Source of the DNA: an uncultured Helcococcus sp.
GTDB taxonomy: Bacteria; Bacillota; Clostridia; Tissierellales; Peptoniphilaceae
Direction of reading: 5' to 3'
Length of the DNA: 9,744 nucleotides
NCBI RefSeq assembly: GCF_946998255.1
Contig: NZ_CAMPYN010000042.1
Location: 1-9,744 of the forward strand
The notes beneath the pieces are model-generated. The model saw only the letters and a program-made list of their open reading frames with translations. It ran no database searches and was not told the origin of the DNA. Shown piece by piece: positions 1 to 6,706 of this stretch (positions within the stretch are counted from its first letter, which is position 1; each line of letters begins with the position of its first letter). The translations under genes and the position numbers were made by a program.

Positions 1-125
1 TAAGTACAATATTTCTTGGACTTCAGTATAATTTTTCTTTAATAAGTACAATATTTCTTGGACTTCAGTATAATTTTTCTTTAATAAGTACAATATTCTT
101 TGGACTTCAGCTCAATTTTTGTCAA
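1..125. repeat. 42-bp tandem repeat, three units, cut by the left window edge
   Basis: Units lie at 1-42, 43-84 and 85-125. The first two are identical over all 42 bases. The third is 41 bp and diverges mainly in its second half, with the TATAAT stretch becoming CTCAAT. A fourth unit begins at 126 but decays after about 9 bases. Each full unit contains an imperfect dyad, AAGTACAA then six bases then TTGGACTT. The copies abut, with no unique spacers, so this is not a CRISPR array. The array may continue to the left of the window. No open reading frame of credible quality runs through it. Exact identity of two units suggests recent duplication or ongoing slippage. Confidence 0.9.
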
Positions 126-134
126 TAAGTTCAA
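2..134. promoter_or_regulatory. Possible operator array of AAGTnCAA half-sites upstream of ddl
   Basis: The octamer AAGTnCAA occurs seven times in alternating orientation: plus at 2-9, 44-51, 86-93 and 127-134, minus at 16-23, 58-65 and 100-107. Paired sites start 14 bp apart and pairs recur every 42 bp, about four turns of B-DNA, so they would lie on one face of the helix. The first half-site is AAGTACAA and the partner reads AAGTCCAA on the other strand. The half-site at 127-134 is AAGTTCAA, outside the last full unit, and has no partner. A dimeric regulator would fit this arrangement, but the periodicity follows automatically from tandem duplication, so function is only inferred. The nearest gene to the right is ddl. 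Confidence 0.25.
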
Positions 135-240
135 ACTATAATCCCCACTCCTCCAATCATATCATCAAAACACCCAGATTTATCATATGTGAAAATATCT
201 TAACAATAATGACAGTTTTTTATTCAAGCTATGTAAAATG

Positions 241-249
241 TGGTAAAAT
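241..249 (+). promoter_or_regulatory. Probable extended -10 promoter element for ddl-murF
   Basis: TGGTAAAAT matches the extended -10 form TGnTATAAT with one mismatch in the hexamer (TAAAAT at 244-249). No good -35 box sits at the ideal distance: the hexamer at 221-226 is TATTCA. An extended -10 can work with a weak -35. Transcription would begin near 256, giving a leader of about 30 nt that carries the ddl ribosome binding site GGAGG at 276-280. An alternative pairing, ATGACA at 209-214 with TAAAAT at 234-239, has a 19-bp spacer and is less attractive. The rest of 126-284 is AT-rich with no hairpin or leader peptide that I can support. Confidence 0.4.
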
Positions 250-284
250 AAATACTAATGTAAGTTTTACTTTTTGGAGGAAAA

Positions 285-1319
285 ATGGATATTCATATTT
301 TATGTGGTGGACAAAGTACTGAACACGAAATCTCTTTGAGATCTGCTAGGTCCATCATTAATCAATTAAATAAAGATAAGTACAGAGTTTCATATACATA
401 TATTACTAGAGATGGCAAGTTTGTGCCGGTAGGTTTTTACGAAGAAGATATCAAAAATCCTGAAGATTTAGAGGAAGAATGTGATTTAACCGTTTTAGAA
501 TCTTTAGAAAATTTTGTTAGTTTTATTAATAAACTGGACGATCCTTTGATAATACCTGTAATCCACGGTTCTACAGGTGAGGATGGCCAGATTCAAGGAT
601 TCCTAAAAACTTTACAATTAAGATACGTGGGGAATGATTTACTATCTTCTGCTCTTTGTTTTGACAAGGCACTAACCAACGACATTTTTGAATTGAATGG
701 CATTCCTCAAGCAAAGTATTATTCTATAAACAAATTCACTTATGATACTTGTGAAGACAAGGAAGAATTATTTGACAAAATAATTGAAAAACTTGGAGAA
801 AAAGTTTTTGTAAAACCTTCAAATAATGGTTCTTCAGTCGGTGTATCAAAGGCTAGAAGAGACAACCTAAAAGAGGCTATCGAAGAGGCTTTCAAGTATG
901 ATAATAAAGTCTTGGTAGAAGAAGAAATCATTGGTGAAGAGCTAGAAATTTCTGTAGTTGGTAACCACAATCCAAAAGCTTCCCTACCAGGTTCATACTC
1001 TACTGAAAGGGAAGTTTTTGACTATACAGCAAAATACCATGATACAAAAACTATAAGGAATGTTCCTCATGAATTGGACAAGGCCTTAAGTGACGAAGTT
1101 AGACAATTAGCTATAGATAGCTATATCGCAACAGGTTGCCGTGGTTTTGCTAGGGTGGATATATTTATGGACAAGGATAATCAATTTTTCGTAAATGAAA
1201 TCAACACATTCCCTGGAATGACTCCAACTTCACTATCTACAGATTTGTGGAGGGCAACTGACGGTACAAGCTATAGTGAGTTTTTAGATATATTGATTGA
1301 TTTGGCTAATGAAAGGTAG
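285..1319 (+). CDS. ddl: D-alanine--D-alanine ligase
   Basis: Cytoplasmic ATP-grasp enzyme that joins two D-alanines with ATP hydrolysis, supplying the dipeptide used by MurF. The 344-residue length is normal for the family. The N-terminal motif GGQSTEHEISL is at residues 8-18, with the substrate-binding Glu at 13. HGSTGEDGQIQG is at 94-105, VKPSNNGSSVGVSKA at 176-190, and the metal-binding end, VDIF then NEINTFPGMTPTS, at about 291-316 (Asp292, Glu305, Asn307). The omega loop reads FDYTAKY at 245-251; its Tyr251 corresponds to the Tyr of E. coli DdlB that marks D-Ala-D-Ala rather than D-Ala-D-lactate ligases. The start is set by GGAGG at 276-280, only 4 nt from the ATG, and by the family N-terminus beginning just after it. 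murF follows after 5 bp, so the two are probably cotranscribed. Confidence 0.97.
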   Translation: MDIHILCGGQSTEHEISLRSARSIINQLNKDKYRVSYTYITRDGKFVPVGFYEEDIKNPEDLEEECDLTVLESLENFVSFINKLDDPLIIPVIHGSTGEDGQIQGFLKTLQLRYVGNDLLSSALCFDKALTNDIFELNGIPQAKYYSINKFTYDTCEDKEELFDKIIEKLGEKVFVKPSNNGSSVGVSKARRDNLKEAIEEAFKYDNKVLVEEEIIGEELEISVVGNHNPKASLPGSYSTEREVFDYTAKYHDTKTIRNVPHELDKALSDEVRQLAIDSYIATGCRGFARVDIFMDKDNQFFVNEINTFPGMTPTSLSTDLWRATDGTSYSEFLDILIDLANER

Positions 1320-1324
1320 TAAGA

Positions 1325-2704
1325 ATGCTTAATCTAACACTTAAAGAAATCGCTCAATTAGCAGATGGAAAACTTAATAATGATAAATTTGAAGATGTAG
1401 TAATCAACGATGTTTCAATCGACACCAGAACCCTAGCCCAGGGGGACCTATATATTCCAATCATAGGTGAAAACTTTGATGGCCATAAGTTTATCGATTC
1501 AGCTATCATTAAGGGTGCCAAGGCAATTTTTTCCGAACAAGGAAAATTTGTTAAGGACGACTTTCCTATAATCTACGTAAAAGATACAACTGAAGCCTTA
1601 CAAGAATTTTCTAGCAAATATAGACAAAGTCTAGATATTAAAATCATTGCTATAACCGGTTCAAATGGTAAAACTTCAACAAAGGACTTGATAAGTAAAA
1701 TCTTAGAAGAAAAGTATATAGTTTCTAAAACTATTGGAAATCTAAACAACCACATTGGTTTACCACTTACCCTTCTTAAATTTAACAAAGATACAAATAT
1801 CGGTGTAGTTGAAATGGGGACAGACGGCTTTGGTCAAATAGAAGTTTTGTCAAAAATCGCCAGACCTGATATAGCAATCATTACTAATATCGGGGACTCA
1901 CATCTTGAGGCTTTAAAGACTAAGGAAAATATAGCTAAAGAAAAATTACATATTATTGACTATTTAGCTAAAAATGGTGTATTTTACTATAATTTAGATG
2001 ACCCAATTTTAACTAGTGAGTATAAAAAATTAAATAAGAATATTAGAGATATAAGCTTTGGTAAAGATCCAAATGCTGACTATAGGTTAAATATAATTGA
2101 ATCCAACAATAAGGGATCACTATTTACCCTAAATGATGATTTTTACAACCTTACTCTAATAGGAAAGCACCAGGTATATAACGCCAGCGTTGCAATTGCT
2201 GTAGCTGAAGAAATAGGAATTGAAGAAGATAAAATCAAACACGCCTTATTAGAAAATGAAGCAAGTTCTATGAGAACTGAGCTGATGAATATGAATGGCT
2301 TTGATATTCTTAACGACTCTTACAAGTCAAACCCTCAATCCTTGCTAACAGCCCTAGATACCTTGAGTATACTAGATGGCTATAGAAATAAAATAGCAAT
2401 CTTGGGTGACATGTTGGAACTTGGAGAAAATGAAGAAGAACTTCATAGAAATATTGGTAGACAAATAGACCCTGATAAACTTGATTATCTACTTTTATTT
2501 GGTCCCTTATCCAAATACATCTATGATGAAGCTGTAAAAGTTATGGGTCAAAATAGAGTGTTTTATTTTGATAATAAGGATAAACTCGTAGACAAGGCAA
2601 AATACATTATAAAAAGAGGTGATATAGTATTGGTAAAGGCCTCTAGGTCTATGCATTTAGAAGAAATTATAGAATCTCTATCAAATTTAACATTTACTAA
2701 ATAA
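1325..2704 (+). CDS. murF: UDP-N-acetylmuramoyl-tripeptide--D-alanyl-D-alanine ligase
   Basis: Cytoplasmic Mur ligase that adds D-Ala-D-Ala to UDP-MurNAc-tripeptide using ATP, completing the pentapeptide precursor. Its 459 residues match the family length. The N-terminal substrate domain covers about residues 1-105. The ATP-binding motif TGSNGKTSTKD is at 111-121, GNLNNHIGLPLTL at 138-150, EMGTDGFGQI at 163-172, and TNIGDSHLE at 187-195. The C-terminal domain carries NDSYKSNP at 330-337 and AILGDMLELG at 358-367. Two motifs depart from the usual consensus: NDSYKSNP instead of the common DxYNANP, and KASRSMHLE (438-446) where KGSRGMxME is typical. The rest of the protein is intact, so I regard it as functional. 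AAAGG at 1312-1316, inside the end of ddl, is its ribosome binding site. It lies in a probable ddl-murF operon ended by the hairpin downstream. Confidence 0.96.
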   Translation: MLNLTLKEIAQLADGKLNNDKFEDVVINDVSIDTRTLAQGDLYIPIIGENFDGHKFIDSAIIKGAKAIFSEQGKFVKDDFPIIYVKDTTEALQEFSSKYRQSLDIKIIAITGSNGKTSTKDLISKILEEKYIVSKTIGNLNNHIGLPLTLLKFNKDTNIGVVEMGTDGFGQIEVLSKIARPDIAIITNIGDSHLEALKTKENIAKEKLHIIDYLAKNGVFYYNLDDPILTSEYKKLNKNIRDISFGKDPNADYRLNIIESNNKGSLFTLNDDFYNLTLIGKHQVYNASVAIAVAEEIGIEEDKIKHALLENEASSMRTELMNMNGFDILNDSYKSNPQSLLTALDTLSILDGYRNKIAILGDMLELGENEEELHRNIGRQIDPDKLDYLLLFGPLSKYIYDEAVKVMGQNRVFYFDNKDKLVDKAKYIIKRGDIVLVKASRSMHLEEIIESLSNLTFTK

Positions 2705-2712
2705 TAAACAAA

Positions 2713-2756
2713 AAAAGAGTTGATAATAGCTTTTTTAGCTATCTATCAACTCTTTT
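2713..2756. terminator. Bidirectional intrinsic terminator between murF and murG
   Basis: A 13-bp outer stem, 2713-2725 with 2744-2756, encloses a 6-bp inner stem, ATAGCT at 2726-2731 with AGCTAT at 2737-2742. One base (C2743) bulges and the loop is five T's. On the minus strand the stem is followed by a run of seven T's, then G, then TTT, an excellent U-tract for ending the murG operon. On the plus strand it begins 8 bp after the murF stop, but the T's after GAGTTG's partner arm belong to the stem and the tract ends at position 2756, so it may be weaker there. The right part overlaps the last codons and the stop codon of murG. Confidence 0.88.
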
Positions 2757-3827
2757 GGCATATTCATTTATCTTACCATAAATAAAGTCTAAACCATCTT
2801 TGAAATCAAAAGCTTCCATTTTTGTTTTATACTTATCCAAGTTTTGATACATATCATCTATAACTTCTAACAGATCTGCCTTTGTAGCTTCTTCTTCATT
2901 GACAATCACAGCAAAACCATCTTTTTCAAAAGATCTGGCATTTACAACTTGGTCCCCCCTTGATCCTTTTACTAGTGGAATAAGAATCATCGGTATCTTA
3001 TAATATAAAAACTCAAAGATAGCATTGGCTCCTGATCTTGAAATTACAAGGTCGGATAAGGCTAATACGTCCTTTAAATTACTTGTCATGTATTCGTACT
3101 GATAATAACCTGCTAAGTCTATATCAGGATCTAGGTTACCCTTTCCTGCAGAATGGATCACTGTGTATTTTTCTAATATGTGTGGAAGATTTTCACGAAT
3201 GGTTTGATTTATATAAGCTGACCCTTGTGATCCACCCATGACCAATAATACTGGTTTGTCACTTGTTAAGTCTAAATCTTCTATAGCCCTATTTTTATCA
3301 CCATTTTTCAAATCTTCTCTAATGACAGGTCCTACATAGGTAGATTTTCCATCTTTGATATATTTATTAGTTTCTCTAAAAGTTGTAAAAATAGTCTTTA
3401 CAAATGGCTGAACTAGTTTGTTTGCCAAACCTGGTGTAAAATCTGATTCATGGGCCAGAGTTGGAACACGGTTGACCCAGGCTCCAAATATTACTGGTAC
3501 TGAAACAAATCCACCCTTAGAAAAACAAATACTTGGTTTTATTTTAAATATCTTGTATATGGACTGAATACAGCCAGCCATAACTTTGAATACATCTTTG
3601 AAATTTTCAAATATGCTCTTAACTGTTTTATGCCTTCTAAATTTACCAGTACTAATACTGTGATAATTAACACCACTAAGATTACTGATTAATTCTCTTT
3701 CAATACCATCTTTTGAGCCAAAGTAATGGATTTCCCAGCCGTCTTTTCTTAATCTAGGTATGAGGGCTAGGTTTACTGAAACGTGACCTGTAGTCCCTCC
3801 ACCTGTTAGTACAATTCTTTTATTCAT
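2739..3827 (-). CDS. murG: UDP-GlcNAc--undecaprenyl-PP-MurNAc-pentapeptide GlcNAc transferase (MurG)
   Basis: Membrane-associated GT-B glycosyltransferase that transfers GlcNAc from UDP-GlcNAc onto lipid I to form lipid II at the inner face of the membrane. The 362-residue length is normal. The N-terminal domain has the glycine-rich loop TGGGTTGHVSVNLALIP at 8-24, FSKGGFVSVP at 102-111 and HESDFTPGLANK at 126-137. The C-terminal nucleotide-sugar domain has VMGGSQGS at 196-203, SRSGANAIFEF at 263-273, and SRGDQVVNA at 289-297. These motifs resemble the staphylococcal/enterococcal MurG subgroup rather than the E. coli type. The gene starts 8 bp after serS, with a weak GAGAAG site overlapping the serS stop codon, which suggests it relies partly on translational coupling. 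It is the last gene of the minus-strand cluster, and its stop codon (TAG) lies inside the terminator stem. Confidence 0.96.
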   Translation of the reverse strand: MNKRIVLTGGGTTGHVSVNLALIPRLRKDGWEIHYFGSKDGIERELISNLSGVNYHSISTGKFRRHKTVKSIFENFKDVFKVMAGCIQSIYKIFKIKPSICFSKGGFVSVPVIFGAWVNRVPTLAHESDFTPGLANKLVQPFVKTIFTTFRETNKYIKDGKSTYVGPVIREDLKNGDKNRAIEDLDLTSDKPVLLVMGGSQGSAYINQTIRENLPHILEKYTVIHSAGKGNLDPDIDLAGYYQYEYMTSNLKDVLALSDLVISRSGANAIFEFLYYKIPMILIPLVKGSRGDQVVNARSFEKDGFAVIVNEEEATKADLLEVIDDMYQNLDKYKTKMEAFDFKDGLDFIYGKINEYAKRVDR

Positions 3828-3835
3828 ACTCTTCT

Positions 3836-5104
3836 CTATTTTTCTATTTTATCAACCATCATGTATGGTTTTAATACTTCGGGTATAGTTATTGATCCAT
3901 CTTTATTTTGGTAGTTTTCTAATATGGCTGCAAAAGTCCTACCAACAGCAAGTCCTGATCCATTTAAAGTGTGTAAGAATTGAACTTTTCCGTCTTCGTC
4001 TCTGTATCTTAGATTTGCTCTTCTTGCTTGGTAGTCAACAAAGTTTGAACATGATGATATTTCTACATATCTATTGTATGATGGCATCCACACTTCTATA
4101 TCATAGGTTTTTGCTGATGAAAATCCTAGGTCACCTGTTGATAATACTACTACCCTATAAGGAATTTCTAATAATTGTAGGATTTTTTCTGCGTTTTGAG
4201 TCAATGATTCTAATTCATCAAAAGAATCTTCCGCTCTTGTTAATTTAACTAATTCAACCTTGTCAAATTGATGGTTTCTTATAAGTCCTCTTGTATCCCT
4301 ACCTGCAGAACCGGCTTCTTGTCTAAAGCATGGAGTGTAGGCAACATACTTAACTGGTAGCTCTTCATAGGATAAGATTTCATCTTTCCTATAGTTTGTT
4401 ACTGGAACTTCAGCAGTAGGAACTAAAAAGAAATCTTTTGAAGGAATATGAAAGGCATCTTCCTCAAACTTAGGTAATTGTCCAGTACCTAGCATAGCTG
4501 ACCTATTTACCATTAAAGGTACACTTAGTTCTGTATAGCCATGGTCTCTTGTATGAACATCTAGCATAAAGCTATAAATAGCTCTTTCTAGTCTTGATCC
4601 TAAGCCTTTAAAAATAGAAAATCTAGCACCGGATACTTTAGCAGCTCTTTCAAAGTCTAAAATACCAAGGTCAACACCTAAATCCCAGTGGGCCTTTGCT
4701 TCAAAGTCGAATTTTCTAGGCTCACCATTTTTTCTTATTTCAATATTGTCAGAATCATCTTGTCCTTCAGGAACATCTGGATTTGGCATGTTTGGAATAT
4801 ATAAAAGTTTTGTTCTAATATTGTCATTTAACTCGTTTACTTCTTCTTCTATATTTTTTACATAGCTTGATAATTCTTTCATTTGAGCAAAGATTTCTGT
4901 AACATCCTTGCCTTCTTTTTTCAATTGAGGTATAGACTTTGATACCTTGTTTTGCTCAGCTTTTTTAGTTTCTGATTCGGTAATCAAAGCTCTTCTTTTT
5001 TCATCTAAAGCTAGGATCTCGTCTATAGGGAAATCGTCATGTCTTTTCTTTAATAAATTAATTACTTCTTCTCTATTTTGTCTAATATATTTTATATCTA
5101 ACAT
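3836..5104 (-). CDS. serS: Serine--tRNA ligase
   Basis: Class II aminoacyl-tRNA synthetase that charges tRNA-Ser (and tRNA-Sec where present) in the cytoplasm. Its 422 residues match bacterial SerRS. Residues 1-105 form the N-terminal antiparallel coiled coil that grips the long variable arm of tRNA-Ser; they are rich in Lys and Glu and begin with the usual MLDIKYIRQN. The catalytic core shows TELSVPLMVN (191-200, motif 1 region), PTAEVPV (229-235), motif 2 FRQEAGSAGRDTRG (260-273) and motif 3 NGSGLAVGRTFAA (381-393). AGAGGA at 5109-5114 is the ribosome binding site, placed inside the end of the preceding gene, which stops only 1 bp before this start. There is no room for a T-box leader directly upstream, unlike many Firmicute serS genes. 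Confidence 0.97.
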   Translation of the reverse strand: MLDIKYIRQNREEVINLLKKRHDDFPIDEILALDEKRRALITESETKKAEQNKVSKSIPQLKKEGKDVTEIFAQMKELSSYVKNIEEEVNELNDNIRTKLLYIPNMPNPDVPEGQDDSDNIEIRKNGEPRKFDFEAKAHWDLGVDLGILDFERAAKVSGARFSIFKGLGSRLERAIYSFMLDVHTRDHGYTELSVPLMVNRSAMLGTGQLPKFEEDAFHIPSKDFFLVPTAEVPVTNYRKDEILSYEELPVKYVAYTPCFRQEAGSAGRDTRGLIRNHQFDKVELVKLTRAEDSFDELESLTQNAEKILQLLEIPYRVVVLSTGDLGFSSAKTYDIEVWMPSYNRYVEISSCSNFVDYQARRANLRYRDEDGKVQFLHTLNGSGLAVGRTFAAILENYQNKDGSITIPEVLKPYMMVDKIEK

Positions 5105-5105
5105 T

Positions 5106-5750
5106 TTATCCTCTTTTTATCATTCCTATGTTTTCAATTTTTATATCTTGCTTATATATTCCACTTGTTTTAGTAAGTCCCTTTTTTAGACCTAAGAATG
5201 TGACAACCAAATCTGCTTGGACGCAAACAATATTGCATTCTCCAGTATCATAGTCCATTCCAGATGGTATATCTACTGATATGGTATATATCCTAGACTT
5301 GTTTATACAGTCAATCACAAATTCTGTAGGGCCCTGGAAAGACCTTTCAAACTCTATGCCTGATATGGCATCTATCAGAGTGTTTACCTTGTTTAGATCA
5401 GATGGGAATTCATCTAAGTCACCAAGTGTTTCTAAAAATGAGACTTCTATATCTAAGTTTTTTATAATATTATATTGGTATTTAAATTCTTCATTAGCCA
5501 AGTTTAAACTATCGACTATATATATGTATACCTTTTTCCCTTCAGCATATAGGTTTCTTGCAATAGCTAGGCCATAGCTACCATTTTTATTTACTCCACA
5601 TATTATAGCGAAGCTATGTCTCAGGTCAAGGTCTATATGCTTGATAGTCTTCAGCGCAGCCTGCTCTACTAATACATTTGGGTCTATACCTAATTTTTCA
5701 ATATTGTAAGTCTCTAAGTCTTGGAAAGTTCTCCTATCAATTACTTTCAT
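5106..5750 (-). CDS. YjeF N-terminal-domain protein, NAD(P)H-hydrate epimerase family
   Basis: A 214-residue protein matching the YjeF_N (NnrE/NAXE) Rossmann-like fold. That family epimerises damaged NAD(P)H hydrates so that a partner dehydratase can repair them. Recognisable parts are the N-terminal MKVIDRRTFQDLE with LVEQAA (27-32), a glycine-rich loop region CGVNKNGSYGLAIARNL (51-67), LIDAISGIEF (125-134), SVDIPSGMDYDTGE (158-171) and ADLVVTFLGLKKGL (179-192). It has only the epimerase-type domain: the C-terminal ADP-dependent dehydratase half found in many bacterial fusions is absent. The glycine-rich motif is divergent, since the common GNNGGDG is replaced by NKNGSYG with Tyr where Asp is usual, so activity or substrate may differ. 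Its ATG overlaps the TGA of the preceding gene (ATGA), with AAGGA at 5758-5762. The family call is firm, the exact function less so. Confidence 0.85.
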   Translation of the reverse strand: MKVIDRRTFQDLETYNIEKLGIDPNVLVEQAALKTIKHIDLDLRHSFAIICGVNKNGSYGLAIARNLYAEGKKVYIYIVDSLNLANEEFKYQYNIIKNLDIEVSFLETLGDLDEFPSDLNKVNTLIDAISGIEFERSFQGPTEFVIDCINKSRIYTISVDIPSGMDYDTGECNIVCVQADLVVTFLGLKKGLTKTSGIYKQDIKIENIGMIKRG

Positions 5751-6697
5751 AACTGCATCCTTACATCATTACCAAACAATCGCTTTTGATAATATTTACC
5801 TACAATCCTTGAATAAATCCTAGCATCATAGATTTCTCTGAGCTCTTCAGGGTTAAGGTTTGAAGATATAACCACTGGTTTCTTCTTTACTAACCTTGAA
5901 TTTATAACTTCAAAGATGGCTGATTTGCTTGCATCATTTGTATTATTTGTCCCTAGGTCATCTATAATCAAAAGGTCAGAATTAAATATAGTGTCTATTT
6001 CAGATTGCAATTTAGCTTTTTCTTCACTATATGAAAATCTGTGTAATAATATTTTATTTACTAGGTCTGATTCTGACAAGTAAAGAACAGAATAGCCCTG
6101 GTCCAATACCTCTTTGGTAATTGAGTTTAACAAATAGGTCTTACCTGTCCCAACCCTACCAAATATATATAGGTTTACAGAATCTTCGTCAAAGTGGTTG
6201 GCATATTGATATAATTCTTCTTTTATAGCTTTTATATTTTCATACGGACTTATCACCTCATTAGCTTGCCTATCTTTTCTAAATAAGGAAAGGTCAAAAT
6301 TATCAAAGTTTTCTTCCTTGATTATTTCACTGACTCCCGTATCTTGATAAAGCTTGTTAGTCATCAACTGCCTCTTGCAGGTACATATCTTGGTACCTAC
6401 AGATCCTGTATCCTTACACTTGACACAATGATAATGCATTTGTAAGTAGTCTACAGGGTAGTTATTTGAAGTCAATATATGATTAAATTCTTTATTTAAT
6501 TGGTCAAGTCTTCTAGTGAGTTCACTTGTGTCTTTGCCGGAAACTAGGTAGTTAAATTTCTTTATACTATTTTCTTTTATAGCCCTATTTAAATCTTTCA
6601 TTTGAGGAAATTTAGTAAATATTTCATTTTTTCTAGCTTCTAGACTAAGTTCATTATTCCTTCTTCTAGCCTCTAAAATCTCTTCTACTTGTCTCAT
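5747..6697 (-). CDS. dnaI: DnaI/DnaC-like replicative helicase loader (AAA+ ATPase)
   Basis: A 316-residue loader that places the hexameric DnaB helicase on single-stranded DNA at origins or restarted forks. The N-terminal helical, helicase-binding region (about 1-85) is followed by a cysteine cluster, Cys91, Cys94, Cys105 and Cys107, in the order CVKC then CTC, as in zinc-binding DnaI proteins. The AAA+ domain has Walker A GRVGTGKT (180-187), Walker B LLIIDDLGT (242-250), a sensor-like VISSNL (276-281) and an arginine-finger region ARIYSRIVG (292-300). The ribosome binding site AGGA (plus 6703-6706) lies 5 nt from the ATG, beside the end of the DnaD-domain gene 9 bp upstream. The gene ends in a 4-bp overlap with the YjeF-type gene. 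Neighbouring dnaB and the DnaD-domain gene support a primary replication role; the symbol follows Bacillus usage. Confidence 0.9.
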   Translation of the reverse strand: MRQVEEILEARRRNNELSLEARKNEIFTKFPQMKDLNRAIKENSIKKFNYLVSGKDTSELTRRLDQLNKEFNHILTSNNYPVDYLQMHYHCVKCKDTGSVGTKICTCKRQLMTNKLYQDTGVSEIIKEENFDNFDLSLFRKDRQANEVISPYENIKAIKEELYQYANHFDEDSVNLYIFGRVGTGKTYLLNSITKEVLDQGYSVLYLSESDLVNKILLHRFSYSEEKAKLQSEIDTIFNSDLLIIDDLGTNNTNDASKSAIFEVINSRLVKKKPVVISSNLNPEELREIYDARIYSRIVGKYYQKRLFGNDVRMQL

Positions 6698-6706
6698 ATC
6701 TTTCCT

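Noticed and set aside
16..74. TATAAT boxes (27-32, 69-74) and minus-strand TTGTAC/TATACT pairs within the tandem repeats as promoters
   Set aside because: The TATAAT boxes have no -35 match at 16-18 bp (GTACAA at 17 bp), and the minus-strand pair has only a 15-bp spacer. In AT-rich DNA such hits are expected by chance.
1..125. CRISPR array
   Set aside because: Units abut directly with no unique spacers, and no cas genes are present.
131..160. Minus-strand GGAGGAG (148-154) looking like a ribosome binding site
   Set aside because: Only very short frames follow: the ATG at 160 yields 9 residues and a GTG beside it stops just as soon. No downstream minus-strand gene exists before the window edge.
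119..322. Plus-strand open frame of 67 codons overlapping the ddl start
   Set aside because: It begins with TTG inside the repeat, has no ribosome binding site, low-complexity composition with no recognisable family, and overlaps the well-supported ddl start.
740..970. Antisense open frames inside ddl, murF, murG, serS and the YjeF-type gene (740-970, 1573-1788, 3038-3241, 3892-4248, 4947-5189, 5281-5577)
   Set aside because: Each lies opposite a strongly supported gene, shows no family motif, and is explained by codon bias on the coding strand.
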